64,000 nucleotides of DNA from positions 5,643,151 through 5,707,150 of the forward strand of contig NC_016584.1 of NCBI RefSeq assembly GCF_000235605.1, given 5' to 3'. Source of the stretch: Desulfosporosinus orientis DSM 765. Its GTDB lineage: Bacteria > Bacillota > Desulfitobacteriia > Desulfitobacteriales > Desulfitobacteriaceae. Of this stretch, positions 27,369 through 35,484 are shown one piece after another; position 1 is the stretch's first letter, and each line of letters begins with the position of its first letter. The translations under genes were made by a program, and so were the position numbers. The notes below the pieces were generated by a model. That model was not told the origin of the DNA. It was given only the letters and a program-made list of their open reading frames with translations, and made no database searches.

Positions 27369-28892
27369 TTAAAACGATACTAACACTTTTTCAACGAACA
27401 CTCTTGCCAATTCAGGATCAAACTGCGTACCGGCATTTTTCATAATTTCCGCTATAGCTTCCTCTTTATTAAAAGCCTTTCGATAAGGTCGTTGGCTGGT
27501 CATCGCATCATAAGTGTCAGCAAGCGCAAGTATTCTTGCTTTAGCAGGGATAGCCTCACCTTTTAAGCCTCTGGGATAACCAGTTCCATCCCATCTTTCA
27601 TGATGGGTTAATATACAATCAGCTAGTTCTAACATTTCACTCGTAGAACTTAATATTCTATAGCCGATATCCGGATGGCGTTTTATTTCATTCCGCTCCT
27701 GCTCTGTAAGTTTCCCAGGTTTATTAAGTATGCTTTCATCAATTGCAATTTTACCAATATCATGTAGGAGCCCAATCACTTTAAGTTTACAAACTTTAAT
27801 TTCGGAAAGGCCTAAAGCTTTACCTATTTTTTGACATAATTCACTGACTCTTTGAGAGTGCAGTTCTTCCCTTGAGTTTTTTTCATGAAGAGTATTGATA
27901 ATTGTTTTTATTGCATCAGCTCTCATGCCAACATTTTCAATAATTTTATGTTTGTACATATAATCCTCGGCATTTTTTAAAACCTTTAGTATATCTTCAT
28001 CAGCACTTCTTTTGGTCTCCCAGCCAAAGGAGATGCTCCCACTTAATGAGTTAAAATTTTCATTTGAGTATCGGTTTTTAATTTCATTAATAATTTCTAT
28101 TACTTCTTTACTATTAGTGTTTGGCAGAACGATCACAAATTCATCCCCGCCCCAGCGAGCAACTATATCCTCTGGTCTGCAGAAACTTCGAATAGCAACT
28201 GCCGCTTTATGTAAAAGTTCATCCCCTATGTCATGACCAAAAGCATCATTAACAAGTTTCAGCCTATTTACATCTCCCATGATGATAGAAATCGGAAGAT
28301 TTGTTTCAGTGTCTAATCGTTTTATTTCTTCTTCTAAGAATCTTCTATTATAAAGTCCTGTTAAAGGGTCATGATAACTCAAATAGCGATATTCATCTTC
28401 CCTTTTTTTGGGATCAGTGATATCCCTTGAAATAACAGCAAAATAATTTGTCTCCGGGGAATAAACACTTACGGCATACCATTTACCGAGTTCCTGTGAA
28501 TAGTTTTCGAATCTTTCCGGAACTCCTGTCAGAGCAACTCTCCCATAAACTTCTAGCCAATAACCTTCTGTGTTGGGCAACACCTCAAGAACTCTTTTTC
28601 CAATAAGGTTTTCTTTCTTCAAGCCTGTTTGTTCTTCAAATGCAGTATTTACCTCTAAAAACACATAATCAACCGGTTTTCCTTCACAATCATAGAGCAT
28701 CTTATGATAGGAGAAACCATCCATCATATTTTCAAATAGCTGTTTGAAACTTGCTTCTGTCCTGATGCCAGGCACAAGTAGTTCATCTATGTACTGTTGT
28801 TTAATTACGTTCTCTTTTTGTGCAGCAGATAAGTTATCTAACCTATCCTTGTCTCGTCCACGACTATTTTGGCTTGTTCTTCTTTTCCTCAT
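27369..28892 (-). CDS. PAS-GGDEF-HD-GYP cyclic di-GMP turnover protein
   Basis: A 507-residue soluble protein. A PAS domain spans about 45-160. The GGDEF domain (165-325) has an intact RWGGDEF active site and an RPED inhibitory site exactly five residues before it. The HD-GYP domain (330-507) has HDIGKIAI and HHERWDGTGYPRG. Both halves look active: synthesis of c-di-GMP from GTP and its hydrolysis. There is no TM segment. It is a single gene; the PAS input ligand is unknown. Confidence 0.92.
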   Translation of the reverse strand: MRKRRTSQNSRGRDKDRLDNLSAAQKENVIKQQYIDELLVPGIRTEASFKQLFENMMDGFSYHKMLYDCEGKPVDYVFLEVNTAFEEQTGLKKENLIGKRVLEVLPNTEGYWLEVYGRVALTGVPERFENYSQELGKWYAVSVYSPETNYFAVISRDITDPKKREDEYRYLSYHDPLTGLYNRRFLEEEIKRLDTETNLPISIIMGDVNRLKLVNDAFGHDIGDELLHKAAVAIRSFCRPEDIVARWGGDEFVIVLPNTNSKEVIEIINEIKNRYSNENFNSLSGSISFGWETKRSADEDILKVLKNAEDYMYKHKIIENVGMRADAIKTIINTLHEKNSREELHSQRVSELCQKIGKALGLSEIKVCKLKVIGLLHDIGKIAIDESILNKPGKLTEQERNEIKRHPDIGYRILSSTSEMLELADCILTHHERWDGTGYPRGLKGEAIPAKARILALADTYDAMTSQRPYRKAFNKEEAIAEIMKNAGTQFDPELARVFVEKVLVSF

Positions 28893-29189
28893 ATTTCATC
28901 CTCCATATTTAGAGAGCCAATACTGTTAATTTATTGAATCTTCCTAAGCAAATAGAATTAAAAATCGAATTAAACCAAGATTCAACATCAAATTTCGCTA
29001 CTATACTTTATATTCCTTTTTATTTCGCGAAAATAATCTAAGAAAATAGAACCATACCCCAAACCGTGACCAAACATCCCACAACCAAGGCCTATGCAAA
29101 AGTAGGAGAAAGTTTTCATGCCTCCTTGCGCCTCTATATAATTTTCTTCAATGCTCATATTGTAATACCGAGGCTGTGCCTCAAACTTT

Positions 29190-29349
29190 CCAAAGAAGGG
29201 CGCATCTTTCGATGAAATGGTGATATAACATAAAAAGCATCGCCATAACGATGCTTAATTTCCCCCAAGGAAGCCGAAAAGCCCAGTAATACTGGACTTT
29301 TTATGTTCTTCAATTGTCCCAAGATTAAGTACTTATTTGGTGGAGGCGA
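29190..29349. repeat. Copy of the ssrA 3' end and downstream flank (att-like, distal copy)
   Basis: Bases 29337-29349 (TTGGTGGAGGCGA) are identical to 38300-38312, the 3' end of tmRNA, in the same orientation. Bases 29190-29259 align with 38138-38207 over 70 positions, sharing CCAAAG at one end and GATGCTTAAT at the other. In both copies hairpins lie in the stretch between these blocks (78 bases here, 93 there). Such a duplication is what integration at ssrA leaves behind. The copies are diverged, so the event is old. Confidence 0.6.
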
Positions 29350-29387
29350 ACCATACTTAACCAAACCCACGACAACAGAATTGTTTT

Positions 29388-29422
29388 GTGGCATAACTCA
29401 ATAGTATCAAGAGTTATGCCAC
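29388..29422 (-). terminator. Hairpin after the surface-protein gene
   Basis: A perfect 12-bp stem GTGGCATAACTC (29388-29399) with 29411-29422, 11-base loop, 25 bases beyond the stop codon of the large gene. There is no clear U-run on the minus strand, so it may act as a 3'-end stabiliser rather than a full terminator. Confidence 0.6.
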
Positions 29423-29446
29423 GTATGCCTGTCGTTTTTCTAATAC

Positions 29447-32400
29447 TTATTTTTCAATTAGCTGTCCAAGTTGCTGCTCAATGACTTTACTGACAACTTC
29501 CTCCCCTCCGAATAGGGTCGCTCCGGTTATTTTTTTTTCTTTTAGATAATTCATAATCTGATCTGACAATCCGCCGTCAGCTAGAATAATCGAGGCATTG
29601 TAATTAGCGGCATAAACACTTCCTGTCAGAGCATCTGGGAAGTTGTTTCCAGTAGCTATGCAAACGCTTTGACCTGATAAATCAAAGTATTTTGCAACGG
29701 CAAGAGAGGTTTCGTAGCGGTCTGCTCCTGCGATTCGCACAATATTAGTTTTGTCTAATGACGTGATCTGTGCGACTTGGCTTTCTACAGTTGTACTGAT
29801 TACTCCTTCTCCTCCGATGATATAGACTTTGGTGGGCTTAATTATGGTAATCTCATTCTTGACAGCATCGCTAAGTTCATCTTTTTGAACTAAAAGTATT
29901 GGGTACTGCGTTTCTGCTGCAATACTACTAATGGATAAGGCGTCAGGATAGTTTCCTCCATAAGCTAAGACGATCGGCGTTCCGTTCTTGACACCTAATT
30001 GATCCGTTATTTTGACCGAGGTTTCATAGCAATCTATGCCACCAAGCCTGGTTACATGGTTGAAGCCACTAGCGATTACTTTGTCTTCCATTTCAGAGCT
30101 GACGGCGGCAGTGCCACCCAAGATATAGACTGTTCCTGTGGTATCTAAGTTGGTCTTTATATAGGCCAGGATCTTTTCTTGGTCGACTTCTGTACTTCCC
30201 ACTAGGAGTATAGGAGCATTAAGTTTGTAGGCCAGAACACTTCCTGCTAAGGCATCTGGATAATTCTCTGCGGTAGTTAGGACAACATTGGTAAGCTTTG
30301 TGGTGTAGTTGGCTTTGGCAATTTCGAGGGCGGTATCAACACTTGTCAAGCCTGAAAGTCGCATTAATCCTGAAATAGATTTATTCATCTTGAAGTCCCA
30401 TTTTACAATATCTTGTTCCACAGAAATGGTAGGACTCCTATATGCTTCATAACCATCTTTTTTGGCTACGATGTAATAATCTGAAGTAGGGAAGACCATA
30501 AAGCCGTAAGCCCCACTTGCATCACTAACTTGGGGATTTTTATTGTTGTTAGGTTTAAAGCCGTCAAGAACAGGAAGTTGTACGATGGAATCCGGTGTTT
30601 TGCCGGTGTTTTTATTTCTTTCCGTATTCGCATAATACAAAGTTACATCGACTCCAACAATTACCTTCCCGGTGGTTGGATCAGTGATTATGCCATATGG
30701 ATCAATTAAGGTATAGGTAAAGCTGACTTTCCCGTCGCTTCCCACTTTGACTTCGATGGTGCCGATGGTTATTTTTTGGCCATTCCCTAAATCATAGGTT
30801 ACTGTGAATATAGAGTCTGTTCCAGCAGCTAGGTTCTTGATTTGAATGGTTCCATCAGCCTTTAATGTAATCTTGGAATCGGCGTTAGTTATTGCATTTA
30901 TTCCCAGTCTGCTTGAATCACTGACTGAACTCTGGTTACCATCCGGTTGTCGAAATACGATTACTTCTTTAGATTTAACTTCGACGGTTTTAGTTCCGTT
31001 GCTTTCAGTAGTAACTTGAGTTTCTATTCCCTTTACGACTTGTCCAGTTTTACCATTGATGACATCTCCTGTTACTGTTGAAGGGGTCGCACCTCCACTG
31101 CTTCCTCCAGACGAACTGCTGGAACTGCCGCCTGTATTCGTTGCCGCATTGACGGTGACGCTGATCGTGGTAGTTAAGGCTACGCTGTTTGGATTTACCA
31201 CGCCTGTTGGTAGGGTTACTGTTCCGTTTACACTAAAAGTCTGCTCCGTTGTTGTGGACTCATCATATGTCGATGCATTTACATCCCAGTTTACACTGGC
31301 ATTGACGCTGCCATTATCGGTAACCATGACCACGCTTGAAGGCAATCCCAGGGCTGCCGCTGTTTTGGCTGTGCCGTTGGCTACACCCGTGATGGCACTT
31401 GGGGCCGTTATGCTGATTAAGGTCTTATCGACCGCGGCTGCCGCATCAACGGTGACGCTGATCGTGGTAGTTAAGGCTACGCTGTTTGGATTTACCACGC
31501 CTGTTGGCAGGGTTACTGTTCCGTTTACACTAAAAGTCTGCTCCGTTGTTGTGGACTCATCATATGTCGATGCATTTACATCCCAGTTTACACTGGCATT
31601 GACGCTGCCATTATCGGTAACCATGACCACGCTTGAAGGCAATCCCAATGCTGCCGCTGTTTTAGCTGTGCCGTTAGCCACACCTGTGATGGCACTCGGG
31701 GCCGTTATGCTGATTAAGGTCTTATCGACCGCGGCCGCCGCATCAACAGTGACGCTGATCGTGGTAGTTAAGGCTACGCTGTTTGGATTTACCACACCTG
31801 TTGCTAGGGTCACTGTTCCGTTTACACTAAAAGTCTGCTCCGTTGTTGTGGACTCATCATATGTCGATGCATTTACATCCCAGCTTACACTGGCATTGAC
31901 GCTGCCATTATCGGTAACCATGACCACGCTTGAAGGCAATCCCAATGCTGCCGCTGTTTTGGCTGTGCCGTTGGCTACACCCGTGATGGCACTTGGGGCC
32001 GTTATGCTGATTAAGGTCTTATCGACCGCGGCTGCCGCATCAACAGTGACGCTGATCGTGGTAGTTAAGGCTACTCTGTTTGGATTTACCACGCCTGTTG
32101 GCAGGGTTACTGTTCCGTTTACACTAAAAGTCTGCTCCGTTGTTGTGGACTCATCATATGTCGATGCATTTACATCCCAGTTTACACTGGCATTGACGCT
32201 GCCATTATCGGTAACCATGACCACGCTTGAAGGCAATCCCAGGGCTGCCGCTGTTTTGGCTGTGCCGTTGGCTACACCCGTGATGGCACTTGGGGCCGTT
32301 ATGCTGATTAAGGTCTTATCGACCGCGGCTGCCGCATCAACGGTGACGCTGATCGTGGTAGTTAAGCCTACGCTGTTTGGATTTACCACACCTGTTGGCA

Positions 32401-34285
32401 GGGTTACTGTTCCGTTTACACTAAAAGTCTGCTCCGTTGTTGTGGTCACATCATATGTTGATGCATTTATATCCCAGCTTACACTGGCATTGACGCTGCC
32501 ATTATCGGTAACCATAACTACGCTCGACGGCAATCCCAGGGCTGCCGCTGTTTTGGCTGTGCCGTTGGCTACACCCGTGATGGCACTTGGGGCCGTTATG
32601 CTGATTAAGGTCTTATCGACCGCGGCTGCCGCATCAACGGTGACGCTGATCGTGGTAGTTAAGGCTACGCTGTTTGGATTTACCACGCCTGTTGGCAGGG
32701 TTACTGTTCCGTTTACACTAAAAGTCTGCTCCGTTGTTGTGGACTCATCATATGTCGATGCATTTACATCCCAGTTTACACTGGCATTGACGCTGCCATT
32801 ATCAGTAACCATAACTACGCTTGAAGGCAATCCCAGGGCTGCCGCTGTTTTGGCTGTGCCGTTGGCTACACCCGTGATGGCACTTGGGGCCGTTATGCTG
32901 ATTAAGGAAGTATCGGTGTAGGTAAACTCGTCACTCGAATTCGACGCACTTGTCCCGCCTGGTGTTGTTACCGTAACATCTATCGTGCCAGTCCCTGCTG
33001 GGGAAGTTACTGAGATTAATGTATCGCTAATAACTGATAGATTTGTTCCAACAGCCGGGCCGAAATTAACTGAAGTAGCACCAGTAAACCCAGTACCGCT
33101 GATCGTAACTATCGTACCACCGGATTCCGGCCCGCTCGAAGGACCTATGCCGGTTACTTCGGGAACCTTCGACAGGGTCAGGTTCTGCCCTGTAATGTTA
33201 CTCCCACTTACGGTTATACCCATAGTACTGCTTAGGTACCCGTTTTTGCTTACTGTCAGAGTGTATGTGCCATTGGGTAAGCTTAGGCTAAAGTTACCAC
33301 TGGCATCCGTGACAGCAGTATTTCCATTTCCTGCATCTACTGTTGCTCCTTGTAACCCCCCTTGAAAATCACTAATTGTTCCGCTAATTGTAAAGATCGC
33401 CGGTTCTATATACAAACCAATCCCATAGGAATTGACGCCATTTATGAGCTCTACTCGATTTGAACCATCAAGCTCTGCCTTAAAGATTTTTGCTACTGTA
33501 GAATGCCAATCCGAGAAATAGATATACCCATTTACAGGGTCAACGGCAATAGCTCCCGGCGAACCTGTTGCAGATGAATAAAGAATCTCTGCCCCACTGC
33601 CGTCTGCAAGGTTAGCGCATACAAGATTATAGTTTGGATTGTAAGCATCTGTATAATAGATTTTTCCATGAGTTGTATCTATTCCGATGCCTTTAGCATG
33701 AACATTAGTGATAAAATCTATTTGATTATTTCCGTCAAGGTTGGCTCTGATTATTTTGCCCAAATTATAGTCAGCTATATAAATATAGCCCCCAACCGGA
33801 TCAACAGCGACCGCCCTCGGCGCACCTGCCGAACTGTAAATCGGTTGTTGCCCTGAACCGTCTGTCAGATTTGCTCTGACTACATTGCCGGTACTTGGCT
33901 GAGCATAATAAATATAGCCGTGAACCGGATCTACCGCAATTCCTTCTGCGCTGACATTAGAAATAAAAGTTGTGTAATCACCTGCATCCCCGTCTAAAGG
34001 GCCACTGAAAATTTTTGCTACCGTGGGATTGGGGTCTGAAAAATAGAGGCATTTATTTGTTGCATCCACCGCAATGGCATAGGGGTTTCCAGACCCGGAG
34101 TTATAAATCACTTTAGATGTACCTGGGTTTGATAAATCTGCGCTGATCATTTGAAACGGAAAATAGGATTGAGTGTAATAAATCATACTGTTGGCCTTGG
34201 CGGGACCAGCAAAAAGGAAGAAAATTACTGCCATGAGCGGAATAATCCTCTTATCGAACAACGAGATGATTGCTCGAAACTTCAT
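29447..34285 (-). CDS. Large repeat-containing surface protein with CWB2 cell-wall-binding domains
   Basis: 1612 residues. A signal peptide (about 1-31) is followed by a beta-propeller of YWTD/NHL-like repeats (35-290; AVDPVGGYIYIADYN and variants). Next come a carboxypeptidase-regulatory-like domain (295-372), an IPT/TIG domain (375-457), six 99-residue Ig-like repeats (about 458-1050), a Ser/Gly linker and a region of about 220 residues. Three CWB2 repeats end the protein (1310-1612; VVLTTAENYPDALAGSVLA, VYILGGTAAVSSEME). CWB2 domains bind anionic cell-wall polymers, so the protein is displayed non-covalently on the cell wall. Likely roles are adhesion or matrix binding. Its neighbour encodes a secreted tail-collar protein. 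Confidence 0.92.
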   Translation of the reverse strand: MKFRAIISLFDKRIIPLMAVIFFLFAGPAKANSMIYYTQSYFPFQMISADLSNPGTSKVIYNSGSGNPYAIAVDATNKCLYFSDPNPTVAKIFSGPLDGDAGDYTTFISNVSAEGIAVDPVHGYIYYAQPSTGNVVRANLTDGSGQQPIYSSAGAPRAVAVDPVGGYIYIADYNLGKIIRANLDGNNQIDFITNVHAKGIGIDTTHGKIYYTDAYNPNYNLVCANLADGSGAEILYSSATGSPGAIAVDPVNGYIYFSDWHSTVAKIFKAELDGSNRVELINGVNSYGIGLYIEPAIFTISGTISDFQGGLQGATVDAGNGNTAVTDASGNFSLSLPNGTYTLTVSKNGYLSSTMGITVSGSNITGQNLTLSKVPEVTGIGPSSGPESGGTIVTISGTGFTGATSVNFGPAVGTNLSVISDTLISVTSPAGTGTIDVTVTTPGGTSASNSSDEFTYTDTSLISITAPSAITGVANGTAKTAAALGLPSSVVMVTDNGSVNASVNWDVNASTYDESTTTEQTFSVNGTVTLPTGVVNPNSVALTTTISVTVDAAAAVDKTLISITAPSAITGVANGTAKTAAALGLPSSVVMVTDNGSVNASVSWDINASTYDVTTTTEQTFSVNGTVTLPTGVVNPNSVGLTTTISVTVDAAAAVDKTLISITAPSAITGVANGTAKTAAALGLPSSVVMVTDNGSVNASVNWDVNASTYDESTTTEQTFSVNGTVTLPTGVVNPNRVALTTTISVTVDAAAAVDKTLISITAPSAITGVANGTAKTAAALGLPSSVVMVTDNGSVNASVSWDVNASTYDESTTTEQTFSVNGTVTLATGVVNPNSVALTTTISVTVDAAAAVDKTLISITAPSAITGVANGTAKTAAALGLPSSVVMVTDNGSVNASVNWDVNASTYDESTTTEQTFSVNGTVTLPTGVVNPNSVALTTTISVTVDAAAAVDKTLISITAPSAITGVANGTAKTAAALGLPSSVVMVTDNGSVNASVNWDVNASTYDESTTTEQTFSVNGTVTLPTGVVNPNSVALTTTISVTVNAATNTGGSSSSSSGGSSGGATPSTVTGDVINGKTGQVVKGIETQVTTESNGTKTVEVKSKEVIVFRQPDGNQSSVSDSSRLGINAITNADSKITLKADGTIQIKNLAAGTDSIFTVTYDLGNGQKITIGTIEVKVGSDGKVSFTYTLIDPYGIITDPTTGKVIVGVDVTLYYANTERNKNTGKTPDSIVQLPVLDGFKPNNNKNPQVSDASGAYGFMVFPTSDYYIVAKKDGYEAYRSPTISVEQDIVKWDFKMNKSISGLMRLSGLTSVDTALEIAKANYTTKLTNVVLTTAENYPDALAGSVLAYKLNAPILLVGSTEVDQEKILAYIKTNLDTTGTVYILGGTAAVSSEMEDKVIASGFNHVTRLGGIDCYETSVKITDQLGVKNGTPIVLAYGGNYPDALSISSIAAETQYPILLVQKDELSDAVKNEITIIKPTKVYIIGGEGVISTTVESQVAQITSLDKTNIVRIAGADRYETSLAVAKYFDLSGQSVCIATGNNFPDALTGSVYAANYNASIILADGGLSDQIMNYLKEKKITGATLFGGEEVVSKVIEQQLGQLIEK
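31141..32922 (-). repeat. Six tandem 297-bp repeats inside the surface-protein gene
   Basis: Each unit encodes 99 residues running from LISITAPSAITGVANG to VTVDAAAAVDKT. Units are nearly identical at the DNA level and the total fits 6 x 297 bp. The second unit from the N-terminus (32.3-32.6 kb) is the most different, with SWDINASTYDVTTTTEQ. Such identity indicates recent duplication or gene conversion and would allow copy-number change. Confidence 0.93.
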
Positions 34286-34413
34286 CTTTCATCACTTCGC
34301 CTTCAAACTTATCAGTTTTTAAAAACCTCTCCAATAATAATTGAACCTATTTTTGTATACCATTTGACTCAGGACAGAAAGCCCAAGATTTCTCTTTTGG
34401 TGTTTAAGAACGT

Positions 34414-35046
34414 CTAATCTCGTGTAGGGTAAATTCCTTCAAGTGCTATGATATAATGTAAGCCCAAATAGGGTTGCATGATGCTGATGGGTTGACTACC
34501 CCCGCTTGGGCTGGTTGAAGTACTAGTTAACTGGGTATTAGGAGTACCGCTGGCATAAATGTCTATTTCCTGCCTGTCGGGAGTCTGGGGCTGTGCAAGA
34601 TACTCATTTGGCCCCGGAACCGAGCTATTCCCAGGACTGGTAATCGCATTAATCTGGTGATTGTGCATTGGCATATTATTATTGGTCAGGGTTACCGTTT
34701 CGGTCCCACCAGTTTCTCCTAAATTATAATTTGAAAGACCAGGTCCTACCCCGACGCCAATAGGTAAGCGCCCCCGCAAATCCGGTAAGGCAAACGTGGT
34801 GACCCCGTCCCCTCCATAAGTTGTCCCAAGAAGAGAAAAAAGTGCCTGGTTCTGGCTTATTGGAAGAAGTTGGCCTTCACAGAACGCCCACCCTCTTGGT
34901 GCAAAGTTGTAAGGAACTAGACTGATTTCCCCTATAAATGGTTCAACTGCAGCCATGGCAGGTTTGGGACCGGCCATATTATAAGCTAGTGAAACACCCA
35001 ACATCAGAAACATTATGGTAATCATTTTAAATCTTTTGATCATCAT
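34414..35046 (-). CDS. Secreted phage tail-collar (microcystin-dependent protein-like) protein
   Basis: A 210-residue protein with a signal peptide (cleavage near AMA-AVEPF at 33). The body is a tail-collar domain of the MdpB type: FIGEISLVPYNFAPRGWAFC, GQLLPISQNQALFSLLGTTYGG and LPDLRGRLPIGVGVGPGL, ending in MQPYLGLHYIIALEG. Bacterial members are often secreted and their role is unclear; the fold comes from phage tail fibres. GAGGAGG lies before the start. It lies upstream of the surface-protein gene on the same strand. Confidence 0.9.
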   Translation of the reverse strand: MMIKRFKMITIMFLMLGVSLAYNMAGPKPAMAAVEPFIGEISLVPYNFAPRGWAFCEGQLLPISQNQALFSLLGTTYGGDGVTTFALPDLRGRLPIGVGVGPGLSNYNLGETGGTETVTLTNNNMPMHNHQINAITSPGNSSVPGPNEYLAQPQTPDRQEIDIYASGTPNTQLTSTSTSPSGGSQPISIMQPYLGLHYIIALEGIYPTRD

Positions 35047-35155
35047 TATTCCTCCTCGTTATATTTTCGCCCTAGTTTAAAATCGCATGCACTCAATTCG
35101 GCTTTTGGCTTGAAAACGAACTTGACTGTTCCCAAGCCTGTAATCTTCTAAGGCA

Positions 35156-35386
35156 CTACTTTTGTACCAGCTGGAAAACCTCATTAATTGATATTTCAAT
35201 TTTGTTGTCCCACCGAATACAGATTCCATCAGTGGTTGCCGTTTTAAAAAACTGCTTGTCCGAGAGCATGCCAAATCTCACCGTTTGAAGTCTGCTTTCA
35301 AGATTCAGCGTTACACTGCTTCCGTTATCAAGTTGTACCTCCAATCGGTAATCTCCTTTGGGCACCACACTTTTTATACGGCTCAT
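35156..35386 (-). CDS. DUF2442-like small protein
   Basis: A 76-residue protein: KSVVPKGDYRLEVQLDNGSS then FGMLSDKQFFKTATTDGICIRWDNKIEISINEV. The pattern (a short beta domain ending with a ...W.N..EIS...) matches DUF2442, a family often linked with toxin-antitoxin-like or mobile regions. Function unknown. AGGGGGTGATGAG precedes the ATG. It may be cotranscribed with the tail-collar gene. Confidence 0.72.
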   Translation of the reverse strand: MSRIKSVVPKGDYRLEVQLDNGSSVTLNLESRLQTVRFGMLSDKQFFKTATTDGICIRWDNKIEISINEVFQLVQK

Positions 35387-35449
35387 CTCATCACCCCCTA
35401 AGACAAAAATCCACCATACAATAAATTGTATAGCGGACCTATCTCGATT

Positions 35450-35472
35450 AATATCACCCAGTGGGTGATATT
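35450..35472. promoter_or_regulatory. 23-bp palindrome upstream of the DUF2442 gene
   Basis: AATATCACCCA, one central G, then TGGGTGATATT: a perfect 11-bp inverted repeat. It lies 12 bases after the MalT-like regulator stop and 64 bases before the DUF2442 start. The one-base spacer suits a DNA-binding site better than an RNA hairpin. A candidate operator for the adjacent LuxR-type regulator. Confidence 0.55.
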
Positions 35473-35484
35473 ATAGATCAATTT

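Larger units (their letters stand above)
28893..29446. other. Gap with hairpins and an ssrA-flank-like sequence
   Basis: No gene is supported in these 554 bases. A 79-codon minus-strand frame at 29155-29394 is an artefact of the repeat described below. Visible elements are an 8-bp hairpin AAGCATCG/CGATGCTT (29234-29255), a second hairpin at about 29277-29302 with a run of T after it, and the 12-bp stem at 29388-29422. Confidence 0.55.

Noticed and set aside
29155-29394. 79-codon minus-strand open frame resembling the frame at 38088-38348
   Set aside because: The resemblance comes from the duplicated ssrA downstream flank. Both frames cross hairpins and the tmRNA end, so they are not genes.
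31056-32921. Long plus-strand open frame (621 codons) opposite the surface-protein gene
   Set aside because: It is the mirror of the 297-bp repeats. The sense strand has a signal peptide, known domains and CWB2 repeats; the antisense frame has no RBS or family features.
31141-32922. Direct repeats considered as a CRISPR array
   Set aside because: Units are 297 bp, in frame and coding, without spacers.
34151-34417. 88-codon plus-strand open frame opposite the start of the surface-protein gene
   Set aside because: Shadow of the signal-peptide region and its leader; no RBS or domain.
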